DNA of 64,000 bases from positions 1-64,000 of the forward strand of contig DKZA01000010.1 of NCBI GenBank assembly GCA_002492525.1. Reading direction: 5' to 3'. Both the position numbers and the translations under genes were made by a program. The stretch comes from Lachnospiraceae bacterium UBA7086 (GTDB lineage: Bacteria; Bacillota; Clostridia; Lachnospirales; Lachnospiraceae). The notes beneath the pieces are model-generated. The model saw nothing but the letters and a program-made list of their open reading frames with translations. It was not told where the DNA came from and made no database searches. Shown here piece by piece: positions 8,051-17,529 of the stretch; position 1 is the first letter of the stretch; each line of letters starts with the position of its first letter.

Positions 8051-9221
8051 GTTCCAATCCGCAGGTATCAGAAAGCTTTTTCAGGACTTTTTCTGCAAAG
8101 GTCCGGCCTCCGATACCAAAGGAAATGGCAAATGATATGGCAAGAGCGGCAATGATCAGGATAAAGGCAGTGTTCACGATCTCTTTTGCAATGCCCAGTT
8201 CGTTTAATACCATGAAGATACCAATTGTATAAATAGCAATTTTGCTGACCATAGCGAAAACGGTATGGTTTCCTTTAAGCAGTGCTTTGCCAGCCAGTCC
8301 ATCGCATATATAACAGATAAGCAGAATCAGCGCAGATGCCAGTATATAAGGCATGTAGCCGATGATGGCGCTCCCGATATTTGTAAGGACGGAAAGATGC
8401 AGTACACTGAAACTTTCCACGATAAAGAAAACGACCATGATGATATGTACGGTTTCTCCGATTGCTTTGGATAAAATGAAGTTATTTTCTTTTTCGCCCA
8501 GATGCTCTTTCAGTTTTACGTCAAAACCGGCAGAGGCGATCAGACTTTCCACGATATTACCGGCAAACTTTGCAACTGTGCAGCCAATGATGATAATGAC
8601 CAGTGCAGCCAGCATATTGGGAATAAATTGAAAGATGGTGTCAAGCATCTGGATTGCCGGGGCGGAAACAGCTTCGATATTCAATACCTGGAGTGCGGCA
8701 ATGATCACCGGAATCAGGATCAGTACATATACGATGTATGCCAGCGTATTGGAGAGCCTGCCTGTGTCGGAAACCTGTATTCCGGCTCTTGTCTGCAACG
8801 TATCTACTTTCAGGCGGCCAAATACCGGAACCAGAAGTTCACGGACAAGTCTGGCAATAAAAAATCCCACCCATAAGACAAGAACTGCGGCAAGTAGGTT
8901 GGGAAGGTATCCCCATAAGGTATTGAGAAGATTTAATATGGGGGAAGAAACCTCTCTCATGCCGAGACTTTCAAAAATTCCAGGGACAAAAAGCAGAAAA
9001 ACCAACAGATGGACAAGTTTTCCGATAAAGTCTGCAGACCTTTCTTTTCCATTGGCGTTATCAGCTTGTTTGAGAAGAGTATTCAGTTTTGTTTTGGTAA
9101 ACAGTTTTACAACAAGGGATTTTACAACCGCTGCCGTAATAAATGCGAGAAGTAAGAGTAAAACAGCCTTTATAAGGGCCCATATCCCGCTGCTGAAAAA
9201 AGAAACAAACATTTCGTGCAT
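8031..9221 (-). CDS. Mechanosensitive ion channel family protein (TM-helix repeat, CmpX-like)
   Basis: This 396-residue membrane protein contains repeated TM-helix units of the MscS-related CmpX type: LLAAVLVLWVGFFIARLVRE, NMLAALVIIIIGCTVAKFAG and YILASALILLICYICDGLAG each have the same helix followed by a basic or polar turn. The C terminus has the MscS-like glycine-rich ISFGIGGRTFAEK. It probably gates ions in response to membrane tension. AAAGGAGGT lies seven bases before the ATG. This is the first gene of the five-gene operon that continues to degV. Confidence 0.82.
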   Translation of the reverse strand: MHEMFVSFFSSGIWALIKAVLLLLLAFITAAVVKSLVVKLFTKTKLNTLLKQADNANGKERSADFIGKLVHLLVFLLFVPGIFESLGMREVSSPILNLLNTLWGYLPNLLAAVLVLWVGFFIARLVRELLVPVFGRLKVDTLQTRAGIQVSDTGRLSNTLAYIVYVLILIPVIIAALQVLNIEAVSAPAIQMLDTIFQFIPNMLAALVIIIIGCTVAKFAGNIVESLIASAGFDVKLKEHLGEKENNFILSKAIGETVHIIMVVFFIVESFSVLHLSVLTNIGSAIIGYMPYILASALILLICYICDGLAGKALLKGNHTVFAMVSKIAIYTIGIFMVLNELGIAKEIVNTAFILIIAALAISFAISFGIGGRTFAEKVLKKLSDTCGLEREGKIK

Positions 9222-9486
9222 AATAAGTACCTCCTTTTGCGATACATATTTTATGCTGATACCATACGCCTGTTTTTAATGCCTTGAAATGGACAAATAG
9301 GGGTAAAATATCTAAAAAATAGACAATGAATATACTTTTGACTGGTTTTTGAACATTCGAGGGTGGTATGTCTATTGAAAAATGGAGAAAAAAATATAGA
9401 CTAAAAGGATGTAGAAAAGACATGATAATGAAAGCCTGCGGGAAATGTTTTCCTGTGCATGGCCTGCCAATGGTACGGTGGAATTC
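9222..9486. other. Intergenic region upstream of the channel operon
   Basis: About 265 bases with no convincing gene. It must contain the promoter of the minus-strand operon starting at 9221 and the 3' end of the gene upstream. AT-rich blocks are present, but no clear -10/-35 pair, operator or terminator could be named. Confidence 0.5.
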
Positions 9487-10917
9487 TTAATCCCGTGTGA
9501 CGATAAAAACCCATTCGCCGTCTTTGGAGTCAGCTTTAATTCCCACCAGATAATATTTGTCTGTTACCACGACCACATAGGTCCTGTCCTGGGAGTCGGT
9601 TACCTGAATTTGTGATTCTCCGAAACGGTCATCTTGTTCTACGATTTCTGCTTTTACGATATCACTTACCGGCAGAGAGGAGAGATATAAATGTTCCGCA
9701 ATCTGTAAGGCATATTTTTGCCGGTTTTCTACGGTTTCGTCCGTAAGCGCGTCGGAGATATGGGAGATACTTTCCTCTGACATAACCGGATGCTCCTCCT
9801 TTAGAGGCTGGGAGGATGTCATAGGAGAGGATTCAACAGGAAGAACCTCAATAGAAAGGAATCCTTCAATATCGCTGATGCTGATGGCACGTTCATTGTC
9901 TATGGCAACAGCCTCCACGGCATAAAACCATCCGCTCTCAGGAAGTTCACAGATAGCCAGAACATATTGAAACTGCTTCCCATCGTTGTTTTTTTGTGAT
10001 TCGGCATAATAGTATGTGTAGCCGGCAATTTCCAATGTTTTAATCTTGGCGTCTTCATAATTCCAGTCATTCACAATTTCTTCTTCCGCGCTTTCATAAT
10101 CATTCTTTGTCACCCGACAGGAGACGCTTACATAATCATTGGTCATGTAGGAATCGGCATAATAATCCTGCCTTGCGGAAATATATATTTCATCGGATTG
10201 GGCATAGTAATCTTCGGGGACGGGGAACGTGAGACAAAGGGCATCGGTTTCAATGGTTCCCTGCGGCCGTCTTTTTCCTAGATTGATTTCGGGTTCCCAT
10301 GCCAAAAGATCTTCTTCGGTGCTGTTTGGCATGTCGGATTCTTGTGCCGTTTCAATAATCTGTGCAAAAACAGCTAAGAAATCTTCTTCCTCCATATCTT
10401 GTGAAAGGATAGCTAGTTGACCGACGAACATACGGGTTTCATCTGCTGCGGACCACAGCACGGCCATATCGTCTCCCAGCAGATCTGTGCGAAACCATGC
10501 AATAGTATGTCCATTTATTTGGGTTTCAGATACCTCTTGTGTGATTTGGCCACCGGCATCTTTGACCTTCTGCATGGCACGGGCCGGATCCTTGGTATAG
10601 GACTCGTAATTTTTATCTTCCACACGAAGACGAAGCTGGAAAACACCGCTCCTATAAATGATCGGGCCCAGATCCTCAGTGATCATGCAACCGTAATCTA
10701 AAGGGATTAGAAATTCATAGCCTTTGTAGATAACCGGTCTTTTGACGTCTGTGAAGGTATTTTCCGGATTCTTATCGGAGTCTGTTTCCTGTGACGGCAG
10801 TACGTCGTTTGTTTTTGGGGAATGGTTTGAAAGGAAGAGCAAAAGGCCGGTTAAACTGATAAGAAAAATTATCAAAATACTGATCAGCACAATCAGGATG
10901 GTTTTCGTTTTTTTCAT
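9487..10917 (-). CDS. Membrane-anchored extracellular protein of unknown function
   Basis: A 476-residue protein with a single N-terminal anchor or uncleaved signal (ILIVLISILIIFLISLTGLL at about 6-25) and a long acidic outer part. ATG at 10917 is chosen because GGAGG lies six bases upstream; an in-frame extension to 10995 overlaps the upstream gene and has no ribosome site. Two similar beta-rich segments are visible (GYEFLIPLDYGCMI and CLTFPVPEDYYAQ, each followed by a Tyr-rich stretch), suggesting an internal duplication, then a C-terminal domain of about 80 residues. It is the third gene after a lipoprotein and a membrane-anchored XRE regulator. The family is not recognised. Confidence 0.7.
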   Translation of the reverse strand: MKKTKTILIVLISILIIFLISLTGLLLFLSNHSPKTNDVLPSQETDSDKNPENTFTDVKRPVIYKGYEFLIPLDYGCMITEDLGPIIYRSGVFQLRLRVEDKNYESYTKDPARAMQKVKDAGGQITQEVSETQINGHTIAWFRTDLLGDDMAVLWSAADETRMFVGQLAILSQDMEEEDFLAVFAQIIETAQESDMPNSTEEDLLAWEPEINLGKRRPQGTIETDALCLTFPVPEDYYAQSDEIYISARQDYYADSYMTNDYVSVSCRVTKNDYESAEEEIVNDWNYEDAKIKTLEIAGYTYYYAESQKNNDGKQFQYVLAICELPESGWFYAVEAVAIDNERAISISDIEGFLSIEVLPVESSPMTSSQPLKEEHPVMSEESISHISDALTDETVENRQKYALQIAEHLYLSSLPVSDIVKAEIVEQDDRFGESQIQVTDSQDRTYVVVVTDKYYLVGIKADSKDGEWVFIVTRD

Positions 10918-10946
10918 GTTTCCTCCAATATAGTCTTGCCTTTGTC

Positions 10947-11642
10947 TTATTGTGTTTTCGCCACTTTCTGTATCCGATAAATGAGGATGGAACATAACAA
11001 TGCTAAGGCGAAAAAGAAGATGGCTGTTATCACTGGTGCCATCAGTCTGTTGGTTTCATAGGGAAAGCTGAGATGGTCTTTGCCGCTCACATCTGCGAAA
11101 ATCCAATCGCCTTCCCGGACCCCTTTTTCATCCAGATATACTTTTTGGGTAGCAAACGCGCCGTCGGCAGTCATATACATAACGTCTGCGATTGTATTCT
11201 GTCTGTAAATCCGTTCTACGCAGACGGTTTGTTGTTCACGGGCGGTTACAAAACCGGAATAGGAAACGGCAATTTTACCAAAGCATATCAGAGCGGCACA
11301 GGCAGCCAGAAGACTGGCGCAAAGCAGTAAGGCATATACTTTTGTCAGCTGTTGTCTTTCTCTTATGCCGGATTGGGGAGATGTCATAGCGTCTCTTCTT
11401 TCCGGTGGTATCGGAGACATATCCGCAGCTGGCTCTTTCATGTCTTCTTGCGCCAATAAAAGGGAATCTGTTGTTATCCCAAAAAGTTTACACATACTGA
11501 TGATCTTATCTACATTCGGAACAGCTTTATCCAGTTCCCATTTGGAAACAGACTGTTTGCTGACGGAAAGCTGTTGTGCCATTTCTTCCTGAGACAGAAG
11601 ATGCTGCCGTCGAAGTTCCTGTATTCTTTCTCCGATTGTCAT
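10947..11642 (-). CDS. XRE family regulator with C-terminal membrane anchor
   Basis: This 231-residue protein has a Cro/CI helix-turn-helix at 4-60 (QEEMAQQLSVSKQSVSKWE is the recognition region). A linker leads to a hydrophobic helix near 98-118 and a second near 202-222, with about 80 residues between them predicted outside the cell. The layout is that of a one-component, membrane-tethered sensor and regulator. It is preceded after 19 bases by a lipoprotein gene and followed after 29 bases by an anchored extracellular protein, so it probably senses an envelope signal linked to those products. Confidence 0.85.
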   Translation of the reverse strand: MTIGERIQELRRQHLLSQEEMAQQLSVSKQSVSKWELDKAVPNVDKIISMCKLFGITTDSLLLAQEDMKEPAADMSPIPPERRDAMTSPQSGIRERQQLTKVYALLLCASLLAACAALICFGKIAVSYSGFVTAREQQTVCVERIYRQNTIADVMYMTADGAFATQKVYLDEKGVREGDWIFADVSGKDHLSFPYETNRLMAPVITAIFFFALALLCSILIYRIQKVAKTQ

Positions 11643-11661
11643 ATAGATTCTCCTGTTTGGA

Positions 11662-12171
11662 TTATTCTTTGTCTAATAGTTCTCTGTGGTCTTCCACGAT
11701 CTGGTCGATATCATAGAGAGCAAAGATTTCATGAATGTTTTTATACAATTCCATAAATTCCTTGTTTTCAGGCATATAGCCGCCTTTGGAAATAAGCGTT
11801 TCGTCATTTTCGTCATAAAGTGTTATGTGGTAGAAAGTGCCGTCATCAGCTTCGCCGTCTGTGACATTAAGATGATATATTTTTTCTCTGTCAGCAAGTA
11901 CTGTTAGTTGTTCATAATCTTCTTCAGATAATGTAACGGAACCGATTTCGGCTATGGTACTGTAATCTGATTCCACCATAAAGATTTTAACGGTTTTGTC
12001 AGTGTAAACAATGATTTCTGCATCGGTACATTCCGCTCTGGTTCCGTAACCGGATGCCCCGGCATTGATAGAAAAAAGAATGTTGTCACTAAATTTCGGT
12101 AAGGAAGATCCGCAACAGGTCATAGTGGTTAACAATATGGCAGCCAGGAGTATTCTGATATATTTACGCAT
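11662..12171 (-). CDS. Small predicted lipoprotein
   Basis: This 169-residue protein starts with a lipoprotein signal: KYIRILLAAILLTTMTCCGS, with Cys19 or Cys20 as the lipidated residue. The mature part is acidic and beta-rich (DAEIIVYTDKTVKIF, FYHITLYDENDE). It resembles small uncharacterised lipoproteins of clostridia, with no enzymatic motif. It is the first gene of a three-gene operon with the membrane-anchored XRE regulator. GGAGA lies near the start. Confidence 0.75.
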   Translation of the reverse strand: MRKYIRILLAAILLTTMTCCGSSLPKFSDNILFSINAGASGYGTRAECTDAEIIVYTDKTVKIFMVESDYSTIAEIGSVTLSEEDYEQLTVLADREKIYHLNVTDGEADDGTFYHITLYDENDETLISKGGYMPENKEFMELYKNIHEIFALYDIDQIVEDHRELLDKE

Positions 12172-12373
12172 GGTGTTTTCTCCTTAGGGGGATTCGTCTT
12201 TTTATTGTGGAACAGAATCAATATTATTTTTATTTTACTGATATTGCAGGCAGACTGCAACAAAGTATGGTTATATTTTTGTAAACTGTTGGTTGACAAA
12301 CGCTTCAAATGGCATGTATAAAGATAGATTACCTGTGGAAAAATAAATATTATTTTGGTGTGGAGATAAATAC

Positions 12374-13219
12374 ATGGTGAATTCTTTTTACGGATGGTAT
12401 TTGAAATGTCAGTCTGCTACACAGACGTTGGCGCTTATACCTGCCGTTCATAAGACGGCGAACAAAAGTGCCTGTTCTATCCAGGTTATCACGGATAAGG
12501 ATGCCTGGACTGTTACATTTCAGGCAGATGCCTTTCGCCGGACAGGGAGAAATATTGTTATCGGAGAGAATCGGTTTGGGGAAAAGGGGATTCGTCTGGC
12601 AATGCATACGCCGCAGCTGACCATTAAGGGGAAATTGGATTTTGGGCCGCTTTCTCCATTAAAATATGATATCATGGGACCGTTTACACTCATTCCATTT
12701 ATGGAATGTCGCCACAGCGTGTGGAGTATGTGTCATTCGGTCATGGGAAAGGTGTATATCAATGGACAAAAATTATCTTTTCAAAATTCCTGGGGCTATT
12801 GGGAAGGGGACAGGGGCCGGTCGTTTCCAAAAGAGTATTTATGGACGCAATGTTGTTTTGAAGGCGGGTCGATGATGTTGTCCGTAGCGGATATCCCTAT
12901 GGCGGGTATTCATTTTACCGGTATTATCGGCGTCATATTATGGCAGGAGAAGGAGTATAGAATCGCAACTTATCTGGGAGCCAGAGTCGCACGGATGCAA
13001 AATAAAATGGTGCGGGTCAAACAAGGAAATATGGAATTGGAAGCCCGGCTGCTCGGGGAATCCGGACGGCCTCTAAAGGCTCCGGTGAAAGGAAATATGG
13101 TAAGGACAATTCACGAAAGTGCCTCCTGCCGGGCTTTTTATCGATTTTGCAAAAAGGGCTGTACACTGTTTGCTTTTGAGACAGACAGGGCTTCTTTTGA
13201 ATATGAATATTTCACGTAA
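12374..13219 (+). CDS. Tocopherol cyclase-like family protein
   Basis: This 281-residue cytosolic protein starts FYGWYLKCQSATQTLALIPA and contains DIMGPFTLIPFMECRHSVWS and the conserved tryptophan-rich NSWGYWEGDRGRSFPKEYLW. These match the tocopherol-cyclase-like family (PF14249 type), which is widespread in Firmicutes that do not make tocopherol, so vitamin E cyclisation is not implied. It is monocistronic, with a hairpin terminator 50 bases downstream. The natural substrate is unknown. Confidence 0.8.
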   Translation: MVNSFYGWYLKCQSATQTLALIPAVHKTANKSACSIQVITDKDAWTVTFQADAFRRTGRNIVIGENRFGEKGIRLAMHTPQLTIKGKLDFGPLSPLKYDIMGPFTLIPFMECRHSVWSMCHSVMGKVYINGQKLSFQNSWGYWEGDRGRSFPKEYLWTQCCFEGGSMMLSVADIPMAGIHFTGIIGVILWQEKEYRIATYLGARVARMQNKMVRVKQGNMELEARLLGESGRPLKAPVKGNMVRTIHESASCRAFYRFCKKGCTLFAFETDRASFEYEYFT

Positions 13220-13270
13220 AGAGTAGCGTTTTTATCGGAATAGGAACTGTACCGGTGATTGTGCAAAGAA

Positions 13271-13302
13271 GGGCAAAGAGGAAAATCTCCCTTTGCCCTT
13301 TT
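13271..13302 (+). terminator. Terminator between convergent genes
   Basis: GGGCAAAG (13271-13278) pairs with CTTTGCCC (13291-13298) and is followed by TTTT. It lies between the tocopherol-cyclase-like gene and the convergent kinase gene. The reverse strand gives a weaker TTCTTTG tail, so it may work both ways. Confidence 0.75.
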
Positions 13303-13343
13303 GCGGTATGACGAAATGTATCTGTCATAATGATTTAGTATAA

Positions 13344-13937
13344 TTATTGTCGTCTTGTGTCAATATAGTATGTCAGCAGTTTTGCTGTTCCATCAATTCC
13401 AAGATTACTGCTGTTTATGGAAATATCGTAATTTCTGCAGTCCCCCCATTTCCTGACACAAAAGCTGTTGTGGTAACGTCTGCGATTCATATCTTTTTCA
13501 CGAATCTTTTTGACGGCCTGACTTTCTGTCAGATGATACAAGCGCATAATCCGTTCGATTCTTTTGTCAAGGTCGCCAAGAATAAATATAGATATCATAT
13601 TGTCATATTGTTTTAAAATCGTCTCACTGCATCGGCCTACAATCACAAAAGAGTCTCCAGCGTCTGCCCTTTCCCGTAGATAGTCAAACTGGAGGTATAG
13701 AAGATTTTCTTCCGGTGAACTGCTGAAGCCTCTTACTGTCCTGGAAGACAATGGATTTTTATATTTCTCATCCAGTTCTTTTAAATGATCCATATTCATG
13801 TTTTTCTTTGCTGCAATTTCATCCAGGAAATTGTGATCCAGCAGTTGGATGCCATAATGTTGTGAAAGTTTTTCCGCGATTTCGTGACCGCCGCTTCCAT
13901 ATTCTCTGCCTACGGAAATAATCAATTGCTTTTCCAT
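13344..13937 (-). CDS. Cytidylate kinase-like family protein
   Basis: This 197-residue protein has a P-loop-like N terminus (IISVGREYGSGGHEIAEKL, G-x-x-x-x-x-G-G form) and a segment FVIVGRCSETIL near 98, as in the cytidylate-kinase-like (Cytidylate_kin2) family common in Lachnospiraceae. The C-terminal half has REKDMNRRRYHNSFC and a Tyr-Asp-Ile motif. Nucleotide kinase activity is likely, but the acceptor is unproven. It is 15 bases downstream of the SLC13-type transporter gene and probably cotranscribed with it. Confidence 0.85.
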   Translation of the reverse strand: MEKQLIISVGREYGSGGHEIAEKLSQHYGIQLLDHNFLDEIAAKKNMNMDHLKELDEKYKNPLSSRTVRGFSSSPEENLLYLQFDYLRERADAGDSFVIVGRCSETILKQYDNMISIFILGDLDKRIERIMRLYHLTESQAVKKIREKDMNRRRYHNSFCVRKWGDCRNYDISINSSNLGIDGTAKLLTYYIDTRRQ

Positions 13938-13952
13938 CCGTTTCCACCTCCT

Positions 13953-15308
13953 TTATAAATATCGGAAATAAATCAGAAGCATTGCTATTAGGACAGCCAT
14001 TACAGTTGCCGGCATCATTTTCTTACAGTAAAGGCCCCATTTTATCACATAGCCTTCCCGGGATGCTGTCGCAACGCCGACAACATTTGCTGACGCACCT
14101 ATGGGCGTAGCGCTTCCGCCAATATCCGTTCCCATGGCCAGTGTCCAGGAAAGCATGGACAAGTCAACGCCATATGCGGCAGACAGACTCTTTATAATTG
14201 GGATCATCGTTGTTGCAAATGGAATATTATCAACAAATGCGCTGACAATTGCGGACAGCCAGATAATAATGGCAACCATGACCATGACATTTCCGCCGCT
14301 GATTTTGCCAATAAAGGCAGCCATGATTTCGAGGATTCCTGTCTGTTCCAATCCGCCGATTACTACGAACAGACCAATAAAAAACAGCAGTGTCTTATAA
14401 TCCACTTTTTTCAATAGCAGTATAGCATATTTCCGTGAAGTTACCAAGGTGGCAAGTGCGACAATGCATCCAATCGTAGAGACGGTAAGTCCCGTCTGGG
14501 CATGGGTCACCAACAGGATGATTGCAACGGCAAAGATAACGCAGCTTACCGCAAAGCCTTTTTTGTCAGTGATTGTGGATTCCGGACTCGGCATGTTGCC
14601 GTAATTTACAGAATTTGATGTATCGCTCTTAAGTTCTTTCCGGAATATCAGATAAAAATAGGTGAGTACAGCCATCAGGCACACAAGAGCAATTACGCCG
14701 GTATTTGTCACAAAATCCGTAAAGGAATATCCAAGCGATGTACCGATAATAATGTTGGGCGGGTCTCCGCACATGGTAGCCGATCCGCCAAGATTTGCAC
14801 AAAAAATCTCGGATAAGATCATGGGAATGGGGTTGAACTTTAAAAGTTGTGAAAGCTCAATCGTTACGGCTGCCAAAAACAGAATAACGGTAATGCTGTC
14901 AATAAACATTGCCAGTATGGTTGACAAAATCATAAAAGTAATAAACAGCGGTATTACCTGATAGTTTACAAGTTTGGCAATGCGCATACAGAGCCATCGG
15001 AAAAAGCCGACGCGCGCCATGCCTTCTACCATGACCATCATGCCAAAGATAAACAGAATCGTCTCCCAGTTGATGCCGGCGCTGCCGCCGGATACCTCCC
15101 CGGACAAATACCAGAATTCTATCGTAAAAATGCTTTTGAGATTTATCGTCTCAAATATTGCCGTCATGCTATGCATGCCCAGACCAAAGACGAAAACAAT
15201 GGTAAGCAGTGCACAAATAAGCGAAACAACGTGCCTTTCCAAAATTTCGGTCACAATAAGAACAAACATTGCAATAAAAATCATTACTGCAACAATCTGT
15301 GCCAACAT
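13953..15308 (-). CDS. SLC13/ArsB-NhaD superfamily ion transporter
   Basis: This 451-residue membrane protein has about eleven helices. Family marks include SITVILFLAAVTIELSQLL near 138-156, GSATMCGDPPNIIIGTSLGY near 175-194 (the ion-binding hairpin with D-P-P-N) and its C-terminal counterpart GGSATPIGASANVVGVATA. It could carry arsenite, dicarboxylates or exchange Na+/H+; sequence alone does not settle this. It is upstream of the cytidylate-kinase-like gene. Confidence 0.88.
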   Translation of the reverse strand: MLAQIVAVMIFIAMFVLIVTEILERHVVSLICALLTIVFVFGLGMHSMTAIFETINLKSIFTIEFWYLSGEVSGGSAGINWETILFIFGMMVMVEGMARVGFFRWLCMRIAKLVNYQVIPLFITFMILSTILAMFIDSITVILFLAAVTIELSQLLKFNPIPMILSEIFCANLGGSATMCGDPPNIIIGTSLGYSFTDFVTNTGVIALVCLMAVLTYFYLIFRKELKSDTSNSVNYGNMPSPESTITDKKGFAVSCVIFAVAIILLVTHAQTGLTVSTIGCIVALATLVTSRKYAILLLKKVDYKTLLFFIGLFVVIGGLEQTGILEIMAAFIGKISGGNVMVMVAIIIWLSAIVSAFVDNIPFATTMIPIIKSLSAAYGVDLSMLSWTLAMGTDIGGSATPIGASANVVGVATASREGYVIKWGLYCKKMMPATVMAVLIAMLLIYFRYL

Positions 15309-15375
15309 ATATTTCCCTTCTTTCTAAAACTGTTATTATTAGTGTCAGTACACTTCTCCTTTTCAGAAAACAGTT

Positions 15376-15777
15376 TTAGACTCGTTTTTTCCCGTCTGAC
15401 TGGTGCATATATTCTGTGACAAGATCGTTTTGCGAGTGGAAAAATAAGGATGCTGCCGCATGATATCTATAAGATTTTCCATGGGATAAAGAACCGGAAC
15501 CAAAGCATGATAAATAAAGACATTCGTTGACTTCCCGATGCTGTTCCTGAAACTTTCCGCGCGATTGCAGTTTCATATCAAGTATATTTGGGAATTCTTT
15601 GGGACATATCGTGGCGCAGTTTATATCTGAATGGAGTGGAGCGAGAATTGCTGTGGTTTTTCCTGTTTGACTGCACACAGATAAAGCCTCTTCCGGGATG
15701 GTATCCATATATATTCCCGTTAAAAGCAGCAATGCGATATAAAATAAACAGATCATCCTGTGTGTTCTTTTGCTCAT
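15376..15777 (-). CDS. Small secreted protein of unknown function
   Basis: A 133-residue reading frame starting with a basic N terminus and one hydrophobic segment (MICLFYIALLLLTGIYM), consistent with a signal peptide or anchor. The rest is polar with four cysteines and several histidines. The ribosome site is weak (CAGGA at about nine bases). No overlapping frame on the other strand looks real. The family is not recognised; it could still be non-coding. Confidence 0.45.
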   Translation of the reverse strand: MSKRTHRMICLFYIALLLLTGIYMDTIPEEALSVCSQTGKTTAILAPLHSDINCATICPKEFPNILDMKLQSRGKFQEQHREVNECLYLSCFGSGSLSHGKSYRYHAAASLFFHSQNDLVTEYMHQSDGKKRV

Positions 15778-16070
15778 TGTCTTATGTTCCTGAGTTATAT
15801 CATGATTTATTTTAATTGATTCCTGTTATATTACAGATGCTGGTCGTAAATGGTTCCTGAACCGACGAAATTATATCATACTTTTCATGTCAGGGGAAGC
15901 TTTTGAACAACATTGATAATAAGGTGTATTTCCGTTAAAGTTATCATATAAGCAAGCTTCTCCCACAACAGATGCGCCATATTTCCAACAGATATGCAAT
16001 AATTATAGTCAAAACTATGATATCGTATCCTCAACAACACGAATAAAAATAGCAAGAGGAGCGTGATTCT
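15778..16070. other. Intergenic region upstream of a MATE gene
   Basis: About 290 AT-rich bases without a convincing gene. Near the right end ATAGT (16005-16009), CAAA, ACTAT (16014-16018) forms a small inverted repeat that could be a repressor site for the MATE gene that follows. No RNA gene or mobile element was recognised. Confidence 0.4.
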
Positions 16071-17501
16071 ATGGAAAGGCAGCGTAAAGTCAATAGCAGA
16101 CCAAAATCCGGTATGGCGGATATGACGCAGGGAAGTCCGGTTAGGCATGTCCTGATCTTTGCAATTCCCTTGTTTATCGGCAATATTTTTCAACAGATCT
16201 ACAATATCGTGGATACTATGGTGGCGGGGTATAATCTTGGCGACCAGGCTATTGCGGCAATCGGAGCTACCAGTTCTTTGTATGGTCTGCTTGTCAATTT
16301 TGCGTGGGGGTTAAACAGCGGCTTTGGAATTGTGGTGGCGAGGAAATTCGGGGCAAAGGACGAAGAAGGATTAAAGTCCAGCATTGCCGCCATGATGATA
16401 CTGAATACCGTTATGACAGCTCTGATATCTGTTGGGGCGCTGTTTCCTTTAAGGTTGTTGATGAGAGGGCTGAAGGTTCCCGGAACAATATTTGAAGATG
16501 CATATGACTATCTTGTTATCATCGTGGCAGGAATGATTGTTACCATTCTGTATAATATGTGTGCAGGCATCCTCCGTGCAGTCGGCAACAGCAGGACACC
16601 CTTGTATTTTCTGATAATTTCCAGTATCTTAAATTTAGTGATCGATGTACTGTTCATCATGGGATTTGGCTGGGGTGTACAGGGGGCGGCGGCAGCGACA
16701 GTGATTGCAGAGGGAGTAAGCGCTCTGCTGGCAGGCGGTTACATTATGAAGTATTATCAGGATATCCTGCCAAAGAAGCGGCATTTCCGGTTTGAGCGGC
16801 CGCTCTTACAGGAAATGCTGGGAACAGGATTCTCCATGGCAGTCATGCTGTGTGTGGTGGATTTTGGTTCTGTTCTTTACCAGCGGGCAATCAACGGGCT
16901 GGGAGATACCCTGATCGTTGCCCACACAGCGGCGCGGAAGATTATTGGGATACTGATGATGCCGTTATCTTCCATTGCCACGGCCAATTCTACTTTCGTG
17001 AGTCAGAATTTTGGGGCCAAACAGTACGGGCGCATTGAAGAGTCCATCAGGAAAGTGCTGAAATTAGAAGTTTTATGGGGTGTATTTTCCTGTATCCTTG
17101 TGTATCTGTTTGGCGGTTTGGCGATCAGATTCCTCACGAATACAAAAGATGCGGAAGTGATCGGGAACGCAGTGTTAAGCATCCGTATCCATTTCATCTT
17201 TTATCCCGCGCTCGGTATCCTGCTGGCATTAAGGACCAGCCTGCAGGCAATGGGCAGCAAAGTGGTGCCTGTTATTTCGAGCGGCTTCGAGTTGGCGGGA
17301 AAAGTAGTGGCAGGTTTCGTTCTGATCCCGGCATTTGGATATCTCTGGGTATGCCTGACAGAACCGATTATCTGGGTTGTCTGCATGGGATTTCTGATTC
17401 TGGTTTTTGCAGTGAGGAATCCTTTGAAAAAGGCGATGGAACAGGAGCAGGCAGAGAAGGGGGAGTGTCATAAAAAAGGGATATGCCTGTATGCTTCATG
17501 A
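16071..17501 (+). CDS. MATE family efflux transporter
   Basis: A 476-residue, twelve-helix exporter of the MATE family. The N terminus is diagnostic (MTQGSPVRHVLIFAIPLFIG then NIFQQIYNIVDTMVAGY), and the second half repeats it (MAVMLCVVDFGSVLYQRAIN). It is similar in type to the MATE at 39719-41095 and less like the one at 2086-3408. AAGAGGAG precedes the start. A gene for an AlkZ-related protein follows after 28 bases, suggesting cotranscription. The substrate is unknown. Confidence 0.93.
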   Translation: MERQRKVNSRPKSGMADMTQGSPVRHVLIFAIPLFIGNIFQQIYNIVDTMVAGYNLGDQAIAAIGATSSLYGLLVNFAWGLNSGFGIVVARKFGAKDEEGLKSSIAAMMILNTVMTALISVGALFPLRLLMRGLKVPGTIFEDAYDYLVIIVAGMIVTILYNMCAGILRAVGNSRTPLYFLIISSILNLVIDVLFIMGFGWGVQGAAAATVIAEGVSALLAGGYIMKYYQDILPKKRHFRFERPLLQEMLGTGFSMAVMLCVVDFGSVLYQRAINGLGDTLIVAHTAARKIIGILMMPLSSIATANSTFVSQNFGAKQYGRIEESIRKVLKLEVLWGVFSCILVYLFGGLAIRFLTNTKDAEVIGNAVLSIRIHFIFYPALGILLALRTSLQAMGSKVVPVISSGFELAGKVVAGFVLIPAFGYLWVCLTEPIIWVVCMGFLILVFAVRNPLKKAMEQEQAEKGECHKKGICLYAS

Positions 17502-17529
17502 AAATAAAAGCAAGTAAGGAGGAGCTGTA

